Below are positions 9,115 through 20,630 of a stretch of 64,000 nt of DNA, piece after piece (the first letter of the stretch is position 1; the number at the start of each line of letters is the position of its first letter). The stretch lies in the NCBI GenBank assembly GCA_027923505.1, contig BROI01000013.1, forward strand, positions 496,001 through 560,000, given 5' to 3'. This stretch comes from Mayamaea pseudoterrestris (lineage: Eukaryota; Bacillariophyta; Bacillariophyceae; Sellaphorales; Sellaphoraceae). The translations under genes and the position numbers were made by a program. A model generated the notes under the pieces. That model had not been told where the DNA came from, did not search any database, and worked only from the letters and a program-made list of their open reading frames with translations.

Positions 9115-12100
9115 CTAAGTTTTTTGACGCTTCATCATGTGGTAACGATTGATGTCGCCCTTGCGACGGGGACCAGTCATGCTAAACATGAGCATAAAAT
9201 CTTCTTCCGTAAAGTCACCTTGATTCACGGCATAGTAAGCCGCAAGCTCTTCCATTTCGAGCTCCATCATGGCCATGAAACTCGCCGAGCGTTCAAACGA
9301 AATAGCAGCAAGCTCCACGTCCCAAAAGCTATTGTCGAACGACGTCGCGCCCTTTAAATCCCGGTATAGCACCGAACCACTGCGGTCCAAAGCTTCAATG
9401 CCGTTCATGGTCAATGGCGCGCGGGTAATAATGCCCTTACCGGCGGCAATGACGCGGACCGCTTGCATTAGAGTCAGCGGAATATATTGCTCCAAGGACG
9501 AAAAGGTGTAGGCAGTCACTGCATTTCCAGCCGCTTCCCGAAGGTTGTCACTCGCGGCGGTCAAGTACTCGCCAAGGTCATTCACACACGAGGGAATGCG
9601 AACCGCGTCCTTTGCGACAAGCGTTGAGCTCGACGTTATCTTTGACAAACGCGAGACAACCTGCATTATCATATCCAAGCGACAGAACATGGCCATCTTA
9701 ATGCCGTTCTTTTTTATCGTTTTTATGGCATCCTGCAGCGTTCGTGTTGACGTCAATACCTTATTTGACCCACTCCCTGAACGGACTTTCAAACGCGAGT
9801 CGAGCATGCTCGTCAATTTCAAAAGACTATGCGCCAGGCAAGATGCCTTCATAAGCTCTTCGTCAGAGCAGACTACAGGTTTCGAATTCGTCGAATCATC
9901 AGATAGTGTCAAGTATTTCTTGAGAAATTTGAGTTCATGTTCCAAAACGATCTCCTCTCCTTCAACCCCAGACGGAAGATCCTCCAAAAAAGGCTCGGCC
10001 TTTGCGTTCAACCGTGATGATGTATCGGTGACTGGAGGCGCGAGTGGAGAAATACCACTTTGCTTACCCAACGCATGCGTCGACGCCGACTCTAGAAGCG
10101 ATTCGCTCTCGCCATATGCTTTCAGCAACTGCGAAAAGGGCCGGCGCCGCTCGAAAATAGTCCCAATAGAGACACCTTCAATGGAGGTCTGCTCGTGCAA
10201 AAGAGTGTAAGCGGTCTTGGATCCACATATCTTTTCAATTTGCTGCTTCACTCGCGTCGTAAAGGTAAGTAAAACATGCTCAAGCACAGCCACAAGTGGA
10301 AGATACATGTCACCTCCGCGAGGCAGACGATGCAATGCCAAAAAGAGTGGTCCTGATGACCCATACATTGCCTGGCATGAGTAGCACATGTCGACATCTT
10401 GTGGCTCGTTCGAGTTGGGACGAGCGTAGAGTGTGCGGTCAAGTACTGGATCGAACGCATCCCGGCGCTCGAGCCCATTGACAGTACCGTTTATTGCCTC
10501 TTCCTGCAGAACCGGTAGCAAATCCTTTTGAATCACTCTGTCAAGAAATTCGATGGCTGGCTCTTCAGGAAGTCGAGCGAATGACGCGGCAGAGGTATCC
10601 TCCCCAGTGAGGGCAGCGAGTTCCTTCTTGAGGCCGTCTATACCTTGGCTAAAATACGCGACGCTTCGGCGAAAGATGAGAGCGTGGCGAATCTGAGGTG
10701 AACTCTTTGTTTTGGGAAATAAGACATTCGTGACAAACTTGGTTGTAGTCATTTCCATAACATTTGATCGACTGGCATTGGCCCGGGCCATGAGGCTGCC
10801 TGGCTGGTTGCCAGTCTCAACTATGCCGAGTGTAAACAGGCCACTTTCGTATGCTCCAGCCTTGTTGGTCGCCTGATCCAACGAATCCAATCGAGCAGCA
10901 TCGCTCTCGTTCAAGCAGGCCTTTATAAACGTTGTGATCTCTCGTTGCATGATAACAGTTGCTTGCGTCAGCACCGAACGCATGACCGACGCCGGTGAGC
11001 CCATCTTTCGCACTAGTTCCTTGTCACTTCCAATGCGCAAGCGCAGAATTTCTGCCAGGTGACTAAGTCGAATCTGCACACATCCAAAAGCCGAAAGGAG
11101 ACCTGTCAAATGACGACGAAACTCTTTCAAGCTATCAAGCTGCCCCGCCGACCGCATTTGAGGAACATGCTTGCGCTCCAACCGAGCATACGTTCGTGCT
11201 TGTTCCCGCTGAACAATGCGACGGATCTCACGTTCCAAACCCTCACCCATGATGCGCTCCACATCATCAAGTCGCTTTAGCTGGTGGAGGCATTCGACTA
11301 GAATGCGGAGCGCCAACACAGAGTCAGCGTAGCGAGGCAACTGACGCTGACGAGCATTTCCACTGAGCTTGGGAACCATGCCACTAAGAGTAATTTCTTC
11401 AATGCATCGACGCTCGTCCGCTTCCAAGTCCAGCTCAGCTTCAATCATTGGAATAGGAATCATCATTTTCTTGGGTTGCATATCCATGTGATTGTTAGCA
11501 GAGGCCGCTGACGATGGTTTCGAGCGTGATTCTTGCCCCATGTTATGAATCGCAGAATCCATTTCCATGTCCTCCGAGTCTTCCAAGGAAAAGAGAGATG
11601 CACCAGACCCTTCCGAATTAACTGATGCGTCATCCAAATCTTCGTCTACCGCAAATCTTCCGCGACCGCCGACAAATGGATTGGCAATACCAGCACCCGA
11701 AATCGAGTATACGGTCGACGACGATGGACGAAAGGAGACGCGACTCGAAATGGTCCGCGACTCTGACCCAACGCTGCGGGCAGATGACACATTCTTGGAG
11801 ACTGACCCCGTCGTGGTGCCGTCCCGAGACTTGTTCATGTCTTGTTGCCGACGCTGCGTCATTAAGCCATTGCCGGTGCGAAGATAAACGACATCGCTGA
11901 GGCTGTCCCAAATAATTTCCTCCGCCTTTTGCTTGCGCAGCATGAGTTGTTCCATAATCTGTTGTGAAAAAAATGTAATCATGATGAGTATATAGGCGAA
12001 TATTTGCATTCACATTGCTGCACCAGATGCATTAATAAACGTACCTTGTGCAAAGCTTGGACCTGAGCAACATCATCTTGAAACATGGTCTCCAATGCAT

Positions 12101-12812
12101 GACTCAACGTCAAAACCGCCGCTCCAATGCGGCACGGCGGCCGAATGAGCTGGTCAAACTTGTAGGGAGCTGCTCGAATAACATCCAATTTCTCAAGCAC
12201 TGCCAATGTCGCCTCACATTCCAACTTTTTGAGCCACAATTCTCGGAGCGACATGGCTGCTGCATTCTGCGGCCGATTTCCCAAACCACCCTTGACGGCG
12301 ACTTGACTATTGGCTTGCGTGGAAGCGCCAAGCGTGTCTTGAATGTCTCTCACCTGCTTGCGGAGCGTTCGCACCTTGGACACGGCTTCACTAAACTGCC
12401 GAGCAACTCGACCCACCTGAATGACACTTCCATTCAAGTCGGCGCAATGAATGACTGCCATGTGTTCAATAGCTCCTTCAACAATCTCTTGCTGTTTTTT
12501 AAGATTCTTGTAGGCGGAATTCTTGGAGAGTTCCGTGCTCGCCTCCTCGCCCTGCAGGGTCGCATCCATTTGCAAACCCAACACGTCAATGACGCGCTGA
12601 AGTGTATTAAACTTGCGGGGCTCATCAAAAAACTCTTCATCGACTTCTTCGTTCAAACGACGTTCTAGTTCAACGAGTTCCTGATCCTCCTCCTGCGCAT
12701 CGTTGAGGAAAAACTCGTCGTTGTGCAGCTGCGTCGCTTCGTAGCTGTAGCGAGAGGGAGGACCAAGGCCAGCGTCGCCGTCATTGAGATTTGAGGCTTG
12801 AGTGCGGGCCAT
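9115..12812 (-). CDS. SEC8: Exocyst subunit SEC8 (EXOC4), two exons
   Basis: Exon 1 is 12812-12045 and exon 2 is 11958-9115, with an 86-bp GT-AG intron. The product is about 1203 residues from the Met opening MARTQASNLNDGD. An alternative Met 45 codons upstream (12947) adds unconserved sequence. The N-terminal part holds the helical bundle typical of Sec8: SEAVSKVRTLRKQVRDIQD, then LRELWLKKLECEATLAVLEK and YKFDQLI. Across the splice it continues as QALHK / IMEQLMLRKQKAEEIIWDSL, matching the segment where Sec8 enters its C-terminal rods. The remainder is long and helical with low-complexity inserts. In yeast, animals and plants Sec8 is one of eight exocyst proteins tethering secretory vesicles to the plasma membrane. 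Another CATCHR-family tether is possible but fits less well. Confidence 0.78.
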
Positions 12813-13155
12813 TGTGCTAACCAATGAGTTTAATAATTGTCTTGGTGTGTCATTAAGTGTTTGAAAGGTAATCAATGACGGAAGAGCTTTGATCAAAGCA
12901 TACCGTAGACGATGGACCGGAACGGACTCCCATGGTGGAGGCGGCACAGCATCGTGACGTCATGGATCCGTTTCCACTCGTCGCACCATCACTCGCAAGT
13001 CCCTCGTTGACGTTTCTGATTGGCTGACGTATGTCACCTACTTTTCCTCCTTGCAAGCGGTCATGGCACAAGTTGGCAAGACTTGGAGGACATCCTTCCA
13101 CAATGTCTCGGCTGATGCGCGACCAATTGGCGTTTGACAGCAAGAGACAACCATC
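12813..13155. promoter_or_regulatory. Divergent intergenic region between SEC8 and DUF6824 genes
   Basis: These 343 bp separate two start codons on opposite strands. The sequence contains several CGTCA/TGACG-type words (around 12955-13030), which resemble bZIP half-sites, but nothing shows they are used. Open frames here on both strands lack conserved content. Confidence 0.35.
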
Positions 13156-15126
13156 ATGGCTTCCCATCATCAACAGGAGCAGCAGCCATTGCATGGCATT
13201 CTGCATCCGCATGATAACGATGTCTTGTCGGGTCGAGGGAACTTTGTCAATTACCATGCGGGCAACGAAAACTTTCGCTCACTCGTTCGCAAGCACAAGG
13301 TTGCCTACGTTGCATGCCCCAAGCCACAAAAGGGAAAGTTTAGCAAAATGATTGTTGATGAAGTGAGAGCCTTGCATCCTCCGGGACGATTCCTCAAGCA
13401 AGATGAAGTCACGAAACTTTGGTACGACATTGGAGATAAAAAGGCAATGGATAAGACGCGACAGGCGCTTCGTGAAGGAGCTCCCGATATCATGAAGAAT
13501 CTGGGAGACGATGGAGACGATGAAAATAGTGACTCGCCGCAGTCGCAGCAATCTCCTACAATTGTTGGCTCAGTGAGTATTACATACATAGAGAGTGCGG
13601 CTGCGAGTCATTTAGACAGAATGCTCATTTGTTGTATTCCTTTCCCATAGGCTTCACCTCTTCGTCAGGCGCCTGGAAGGAGCGTATCATGCCAGCCGCA
13701 ACTACTCTCTGGTCTGCGAAGGGATAGCATGGGAAACTATTCAGCTCATTCGCCAAGCTCGTACTTGAGTCCGCAGAATATTGGACTGCACAATACGATA
13801 CATAGCGGCGCGCGTCTACAACCCATGCCATCCTTGCATCAAGCCCCAAACAGTATGGGATCGCACTCGCATCATTCGCACCAGCTTCCGCAGAGAACGT
13901 CAAGTATGCACTTGTCGTCGGCAGGCAACCTTGCCTCCATGCAAATGATGGTTCAGCAGCAGCAAAATCTATCGCAGTCCATGCACTCGCCAGCACATCC
14001 TCAGTTGTCTCTTTCGCAGCAATTGGCGCAACTGACCCAACAGTCGCCCCAGGAACAGCAGCAGCATTTGCACACGCAGCAAATTTTGCACCGACAGCAG
14101 CAACTTCTCATGCAGTCTCAACGTCGACACCATCCAATGCAACAGCAACAACATTCCCTGCCGGAACACTTGCCAATGTCGCCACATCACCAGCAACAGC
14201 ACTCACTCCAACAGCAACACCTATCAATGTCGCAGCAGGCTCCTAGCTCGCACCAACAAATGCAGCAGCAGCAGCAGCACATTGAAAGGATGCAGCAGAC
14301 CTTTCATGATCAAACGACTACGTCAAACTCCATGCAAATTATGCCGCCCCTCTACCAATCGACAGACATGCAGAACTCATCGCCAGCGCCCGTATATTCG
14401 ATGGGTTCCTCGCACGTGCAATATCAACCGCAGGAGGCAATGCCAGCGATGGATCAAAGCAACTCTCATTACAAGACCGACATTTCACCTATGGAATTCC
14501 CACGGCCACTGGCTCCAGCGCCATCCGCCCCACAAGCGCCGCCTCTGACATTTTCATCGTCGCTACAAACGCACAAACAACTAGACGACAATTCCTTTGG
14601 CGAGTCTGAGCGACTTGCTCCGTTGCCGTCAAAGACCGAGTTAAAGCTGTCTCGTGACAAGCTAAAGCGCGAAGGAAGCGAAAGCAGTATTCAGGTTGAT
14701 ACCATTTTCCCACAAGGCACCACGGTCAAGACCAAGAAAAACGACGGAACGAACGCCGCTACTGGTGACTACAAGAACCATCAATCATCCTCGCACTTGT
14801 CAGTCATGAGCTTGTCGGTCGGCGACATGGGTCTGGACGATGCTGTGGGGGAAATGCCTTCCCAGCTTGCTGCCATTCGCAGCGAGAAGGACCTGTCGAA
14901 TCGTTTCAACACTTCATTGCGCCTGGGCCAACGAAGTAGCAGGATGAGCAACAAGCGGCACTCGCTCACAGGCGAGGAATTTTCGCAGGCAGTGTATATG
15001 GATATGAGTGTTGCGACACTTGGTGATCGCATGTCCGAGTATGGTGAATCACAGGCTAACATGTCTTTTGTCAATGTGTTTGAAGAGACAGACAAGGATA
15101 TCTGTCAAGATGGTAGATTATTGTAA
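13156..15126 (+). CDS. DUF6824-domain, poly-Gln nuclear protein (two exons)
   Basis: Exons 13156-13572 and 13651-15126 join in phase 0 across a 78-bp GT-AG intron, giving 630 residues. Residues about 20-110 are a DUF6824 domain: NDVLSGRGNFVNYHAGN, then a lysine-rich KGKFSKMIVDEVRALHPPGR, KLWYDIGDKKAMDKTRQALR. The family is strongly expanded in diatoms and is usually described as a putative DNA-binding or regulatory domain. Residues about 200-380 are extremely rich in Gln, His, Met and Ser (many CAG/CAA codons, 13940-14300), as in transcription-activation regions. The C-terminal 200 residues are Ser-rich with acidic and basic patches (LSVGDMGLDDAVGEMPSQLAAIRSEKDLS, a likely short helix) and could be a partner-binding site. 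Function unproven; a transcription factor is the best guess. Confidence 0.85.
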
Positions 15127-15509
15127 ATTGGCTGTCGATGCCATGGCGCGACGTCCGGCATGACATACGGATTAATTTGAAGCGATGCTCTGTTGTCATT
15201 TACTTAGCTAACTTTAAAGTTAAATTATTTGATTCAGCTTTCCAATTCACGCTCGAAGGTTTAATGAGCTGCTGCTTACAATCGACATTATCACGTTAAG
15301 GCTCGCTGATTAATAATATATGGACTTGCATATCCATATCGATTGACAGTGAAGCAATGCGCTGCTTGTCGATTACTCTACTCGTTTCAGTCGCGGACTG
15401 ACTTTGGCGAGCATTACTAACTATAGGGTTAAAATGTAGAAAACGTCTTCTCCGAATTTATCTCACGATTCGACCATGACGATAGTGAAACGCTCATTCA
15501 TCGCCAACC
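15127..15509. other. Intergenic stretch, no gene seen
   Basis: These 383 bp lie between two same-strand genes (DUF6824 and the lipoate ligase homologue). It should contain one terminator and one promoter. The sequence is relatively A/T-rich with no repeat or RNA gene that I can support. Confidence 0.5.
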
Positions 15510-16460
15510 ATGCGTCGGTCGCTTGCTACCTTCGCCGCAAGGTCCAAACTAAATTACTTAGATGTTCGAAAGGCTTCACTGTCGGTCTTGGAGCGATTGC
15601 TGCTCGAAGAAATTTTGCTAAAGTCCGACGCCACTAATAGTCACTGGATGATCGTTGGCCATCATTCGAGTGGACCGCACAAGTACTTGACGAATGATGA
15701 TGATAATCAACCTGGGACAAGCGATAGCTGCATCGTCATGGGGATTAGAGGCAAACCGGAACTGCTGCTAAACCTTGATCGAGTGCGCCGCGACCGAATC
15801 AAAACGATCAAACGGTTCAGCGGTGGAGGGACGGTTGTCGTTGATGCCAATTGTATCTGGACAAGCATTATTGGAAGGAAAGGAAGTAACGATGAGGCTA
15901 TGCAGACATATGTTTCAAATCAAATTGAATCAATTGAAGCATTTCCTCGACCGATAATGGAATGGACAGCAAACGCCGTGTTTGGACCACTCTTTGAGCA
16001 GCTCAACCGACAGCAGCAACGACAAGATTCGTCACCTACATTTCAGCTGCTGGAGCATGACTACGTTCTCTCAAAGAGTAAAGGCGACGAAAACAAAAAC
16101 TTTAAAATGGAGCACCGCAAAATGGGAGGCAATGCCCAAGCCATTGTTCGCGAAGGCTGGCTCCATCACACGTCCTTTTTGTGGACCTTTAACGAAACAA
16201 ATATGCGTTACCTAACGCTTCCAAGCAAGCGGCCCGACTATCGGGCCGACCGCAAACATTCCGATTTCTTGGTGCAACTGCAGTCCGTCTATCCGCACTT
16301 GACCAAGAATTGCTTTTGTGAATGCTTACGAGAGGTTTGTGATGAACGATTCGATGTCACCGAGTTTAGCTGGGATGAAGCATTGACGATTGTTGAAAAG
16401 GCTGGCGGAATGCCGTTCATCTACGAAAAGAGTAGAACTAGAGTGTTGAAGGATCTATAA
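15510..16460 (+). CDS. Lipoate-protein ligase A family protein, probably organellar
   Basis: 316 residues. The short Arg/Ala/Ser-rich N-terminus (MRRSLATFAARSK) looks like a mitochondrial presequence. The core is of the biotin/lipoate-ligase fold: IVMGIRGKPELLLNLDRVRR, the RFSGGGTVVVD nucleotide/lipoate-binding motif near residues 102-112, and RKMGGNAQAIVREGWLHHTS from about residue 203, with the conserved catalytic Lys. The distal part (LTLPSKRPDYRADRKHSDFL) matches the subgroup of plant and protist lipoate-protein ligase A homologues. Members attach lipoyl groups to the E2 subunits of 2-oxoacid dehydrogenases or to glycine-cleavage H protein, or transfer them between proteins. Which of these applies is not visible. 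It converges on the KICS2-like gene with only 64 bp between stop codons. Confidence 0.88.
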   Translation: MRRSLATFAARSKLNYLDVRKASLSVLERLLLEEILLKSDATNSHWMIVGHHSSGPHKYLTNDDDNQPGTSDSCIVMGIRGKPELLLNLDRVRRDRIKTIKRFSGGGTVVVDANCIWTSIIGRKGSNDEAMQTYVSNQIESIEAFPRPIMEWTANAVFGPLFEQLNRQQQRQDSSPTFQLLEHDYVLSKSKGDENKNFKMEHRKMGGNAQAIVREGWLHHTSFLWTFNETNMRYLTLPSKRPDYRADRKHSDFLVQLQSVYPHLTKNCFCECLREVCDERFDVTEFSWDEALTIVEKAGGMPFIYEKSRTRVLKDL

Positions 16461-16524
16461 ACTAGTCCTCGTCTCGTTGTTTGTTTATGAAGAGTGTAAT
16501 ATATATGTACATGATGTAGCAACT

Positions 16525-19520
16525 CTAGCAGTCAATAACGGTGGCGAGCTCCGATCCCATAAAGAAGGCTGCCGCCGACTTTTCCGCCAACGCGGATGGT
16601 GAGACTGCGTTCGACTGATGACGTTGACGGTTGTCCATGGCGGACGTGCGACGACCGGGAGAAAATGCAAAGCTCTTACGATTTGGACTATTGCGACTGA
16701 GAATTGTTCCTCCTTCCTGCGTCGGCCGAAGGCCGAATTCAACTTTGACAACTTTCAATAAAGCTTCGAGGCTTGGATCCGTCCAAACTTCGGCCGCGTC
16801 ATCACTGAACGAGTCAGAGGTAAGATGTTTTGGCCGATATTGATCCAGGCGGACTTTAATGTAACTCTTTTGGGGAACGGCGCTCGAGCGAAACTGTTCG
16901 GAGACCCGCAACTTGAACGCCATGGTATTCAAGAACGCTCTAATTTCCTCGTCCGTCAGTGGATTTCGTCGCAAATGCCATCGATTCTCCTCTTCCGCTC
17001 TAACGATGACAGCCAAGCTGACAAATTCGCCGAGTGAGGCTATATGAAACGTGCTTGGGGCGCTAGACTTTGGTGAGATGTTTGAGTCAACTGATTTCCG
17101 TGAAAAGGGAGACTTTGGCGACGCATTCAAACCAACGTCAAACAAACTTGCCGCTCCCTCAGCCATGCTGTTCTCCAGTCTTGCCATCTTTGTTTCTTCA
17201 GGTTCAACTTGGAATGATACAGTTTTGTGACTTGGGGCATCAATGTTAGACTCTGCTGCAGCTTCTAGGTTCAGTCGGTGAAGGTTCGCGGTCATCTCTG
17301 TCGCCAAAGATTTTGAGTTGACAAGTGTAACCAGTTTCTCCCATTCTGATCGAGGCCATGCACCATCATATTCCATCAATGATGGACTGTGAATCGACTC
17401 GACAGGCACCTTGCGCGCGGTCGAGGCATGCATGCTAGGACTATGGTGATCAGTCTTTCGCCAGGTAGGAAGCAAATTGCTTTGCGATGAGTTCGACGCC
17501 GATCCACTGTCTCGATCTGACCGAGCTGATGCCCGGACAGCGGGCGATCCCAAGTACAAATTGGACCGAAGGTACACGGCCGGCCAACACAAGCGAACAT
17601 CCTGCCGCTCCTCATCGCCAATTGCAGGTGGGTTGAACTGCATGCCACGTTCGAAGTGCACGTTGTCTGTCCGTACAGCGTCCAACACTATAGCCACTGC
17701 CGTCGCCGGACCTCCTCCCCTCTCCTGGCGACGCAAAAACTCCATGACTTCTCCGTTCCAGTCATTGGCCATGTTTGCTTTGGAGCTTAAACTATGCATC
17801 AATTGCCTGACATTGAACCCATGGACAGGGCCGGCAAATGATAGAATGCGATCAAAATATATTGGCAGCAGAGCTACCAGGTTGCGAAAGGTGCGTTGGA
17901 AAAACACGGACACTCGCGTTGGATCTAACGCCTCGTAGTTTATTGTTCTCCATTTGTGAAGCGAAAGAATAGTATCGTATAATCTGCGCAACGTAGGCAA
18001 ACAATCTGTGAACAAATATGTCAAATGTGTACAGGGACGACGGCTCCTTGAATCAATTAAAAATGAATATACAAGAAGTGCTTTTTGTATGCACGAGTAT
18101 GCTCTTCGCAGGCATATTGGAGCATGGATATATGAACAATATCACCTCCCAGTACGATGAATAACTGCGTTGTAGACAAGAAAACAAGACGAAAGTGCAC
18201 TTACCGACATGACTGCAAGGCGCAACAAGAATCTAAACTGTGCTTCCATACTTGACATTCCTTGGCAAGTGCAATAAAGAGAGGTTGTACAACATTCTCC
18301 GTCGCAGAATGAACCGCCACTGACTGTGATAGCAATATCAAGAGTTGACTCGCGTCGGACAGTACAGTGTCGCGAGTGCTGCCACCATTCATACTGCTTG
18401 CGCTTGACAAAAAGAGCGAGGCTTGCAAGTCCGCAAATCGAGCACGAAGCGTGCAGTAGTTGACGAGTGATTGCAGCCAGAGCGCCAGCGAACTTGCCGC
18501 AGTCACTGACTTTCGCATGGGGCTTGTGTTACTTGGCCTTGTAGAGTCGAGTGGCGCTGGCAGTGAATGTTGCATCTCCAGTAGTGGCGCGCAAAGCGTC
18601 GCTTCCACCTCGAGTAAATCCGTCGCAATGCGTTGGTACAAGGCTGGTAGCAGTAGCGCGTGCTCCAAGGATGCAGTGGCTTCGCAGTGCTGCATGTCTG
18701 CCTGTAGTACGACTGCGGCGCTCAAGAGTGTAAAGGGCGCGACAAAGTAGTCCCACTCGCCCTCGAGCGCAACTGCCGATGGATGATGCACTGGCTTTTG
18801 GACATTTTGATTGGTCGCGCTGCTTGTGAACCACTGCAGCAAGAGCGGGGTTGATGAAGGGGATGCGACTGAGAATCGTCTTGACGAAGAATCGCCTCGG
18901 GGAGACGACCATGGCTTGCTGTTGCGTTGCTGCTTCAAGAGGCTTCCGCTGTTGATCGTACTGTTGCTTGCCTCATTTATCTTGGACTTTTGACGTCGGA
19001 CCGGACTCTGCGACCGTGCGCGAGAGCGCATACCAGCTGCTCTTGGCTTGACATCTTTTGCTATGGTAGCAGTAGCAGCAGCAGCATGACTAGTTGGTGC
19101 TGGTGACGACGAAGTTGCAACCGATGTATCAAGGAGCGAGCTCGCCTTGGATGCCGTTTCTTGCGTGTGAGGATTATGCGCCAATATTTTGCAAAACTCA
19201 GGCAAAGCCTCATGCAGTTTCAATAGTGCTACCGTGAGAAATGGGTGGTTCTGAGGAGATGGTGGAGCTGAAGAAGAAGGAGTTGTCAACACAGGAGGAG
19301 GTCTTCCAAACAACCAAGCGGGAGGATCGATGAAAGGACTGCTAGAAAGGGCTCGACGGACGACTGGGGTGACTCTAGAGTCAGGACTATCGGAATCCTC
19401 TCTGCGTCTGTTGCGATTTGGTGGTCGAAAGAGGGCGCTCCAGGATGGAGACGAGCTGAGAGCGGCCGCCATTGGAGATTGGGAAACCCATGGTTGTGAG
19501 CTGCTGGATGCGCGATGCAA
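16525..19520 (-). CDS. KICS2 (KICSTOR subunit)-like protein, two exons
   Basis: Exon 1 is 19520-18205 and exon 2 is 17983-16525, with a 221-bp GT-AG intron. The phase-2 donor fits the second AG of the acceptor region and restores one frame, giving about 924 residues. The first 230 residues are Ser/Pro/Arg-rich and disordered. From memory of human KICS2 (C12orf66), matching features occur in the same order: a helical segment LQSLVNYCTLRARFADLQASLF; VVQPLFIALAKECQVWKHSL; across the splice LYDTILSLHKW; a helix RNLVALLPIYFDRIL; SSKANMANDWNGEVMEFLRR followed by AVAIVLD; and a late strand-helix unit FVSLAVIVRAEEE with EEIRAFLNTMAFKL. In animals KICS2 belongs to the KICSTOR complex that brings GATOR1 to lysosomes and restrains TORC1 in nutrient starvation. 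The protein is about twice human length because of low-complexity inserts. Assignment rests on pattern recall only. Confidence 0.6.
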
Positions 19521-19667
19521 AGATTTTCGAGTCTTGGTGCGACTTCATCGACATGAAGGTCGCTACGGTACTGATCTCGACGGATCCAACCATCATCACA
19601 ATTCATGACCATCAGCTGCTCTAGCCTTTCCGTTACGCTCATTAGCCTCGTTTCAAGATAGTTTCAA
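19521..19667. promoter_or_regulatory. 147-bp divergent promoter between KICS2-like and pICln genes
   Basis: The start codons of two oppositely oriented genes are only 147 bp apart. Transcription of both probably starts in or beside this interval. No specific element was identified. Confidence 0.35.
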
Positions 19668-20486
19668 ATGTCAGACTGCGATAGTAGCAGCAATACAGAT
19701 GATAAAGATGTTGGGCACGTCTATCGAGGCACTTCCGCCGAACTAGCCGTCGTTCGAGCAGCGGCCGGCAATTTCGACGCCCTCCGCGTCGCCATTGAGC
19801 AATACATGGACCATGACAAGCAGGAAGTTTTGCTGCATGATGCTATATCTGTCAAGGTGCAATTAGTGACTGATTATGATGATGAAAAAAACGAAGAGCA
19901 AGAAGACGCATTAGCAGCTTTTGAAGGATTCGTTCATGGAACACTTGTTCTAACAAGCGAACGAGTCATGTTTTGGGCTTGCGATGCAAGTCAAGAAGCG
20001 CACGATTTTGCCATGGATGCAGCCTGCATTGAACTCCACGCTCTCCAGGAGGAACCGGAAATGGCCGTCTACATTCAGGCGCAGGACAATGATGCTAACG
20101 ATGACGCGGCGCCACTGGAAGTAACAATCGTTCCAATCGATAGCAACAGTAGTAGTAGCGAGTCATCAGATGCTTGTCAGGAAATCTTTGATGCGCTCTG
20201 CAAACTGGTTTCTATGCATCCCATTGATCCGAATGAAAATGATGAAGGCAATGCGTTTGAAATGATGCTGGGTGCTTTCAACCAAGGCAACAATGATGAC
20301 AACATGATGTTTTACTCTGCAGAAGCAACGACGGACATGATGGAAGGAGATGCTACTTTAGATGAACGGGAGCGCATGCTCCAGCGACTCGATGATTTGC
20401 TTGTTGTTCCGCCGGAGCTAGAGCGAAACAGTGACGATGATGGGGGACAGTTTTCGGACGCCGATGACAGCGAGAATTTACTTTAA
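19668..20486 (+). CDS. pICln, methylosome subunit (Voldacs domain)
   Basis: 272 residues with the PH-like pICln fold. A short acidic N-terminus is followed by a strand-rich region with GTLVLTSERVMFW (residues about 91-103), FAMDAACIELHALQEEPEM and the VYIQAQD strand. After an acidic loop comes the C-terminal helix CQEIFDALCKLVSMHPIDP, which matches the helix closing the family domain. The acidic tail (ERNSDDDGGQFSDADDSE) is also characteristic. pICln delivers Sm proteins to the PRMT5 methylosome and acts as an assembly chaperone for spliceosomal snRNPs in the cytosol; the older name is chloride nucleotide-sensitive channel. Length is close to animal pICln (about 237). No intron is needed. Confidence 0.85.
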   Translation: MSDCDSSSNTDDKDVGHVYRGTSAELAVVRAAAGNFDALRVAIEQYMDHDKQEVLLHDAISVKVQLVTDYDDEKNEEQEDALAAFEGFVHGTLVLTSERVMFWACDASQEAHDFAMDAACIELHALQEEPEMAVYIQAQDNDANDDAAPLEVTIVPIDSNSSSSESSDACQEIFDALCKLVSMHPIDPNENDEGNAFEMMLGAFNQGNNDDNMMFYSAEATTDMMEGDATLDERERMLQRLDDLLVVPPELERNSDDDGGQFSDADDSENLL

Positions 20487-20630
20487 TAGTAAGTGATACA
20501 ATGCTTTCTAGACTTTTTCTCATGCTACTTCATGTATTGATACAAGACAAGGATCAAGGATTTGTTTAGGGACAATTGCCATTACCCTTCCAATGCATTG
20601 TTTGCTCGCGAAAAACCCCTACGCTAACCC

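Noticed and set aside
9545-10210. 221-codon plus-strand ORF.
   Set aside because: It lies antisense to SEC8 exon 2 and its composition matches a shadow frame.
11979-12947. SEC8 N-terminal ORF read as a separate 322-residue gene.
   Set aside because: A GT-AG intron (11959-12044) joins it in phase to the downstream frame, and the family similarity continues across the junction.
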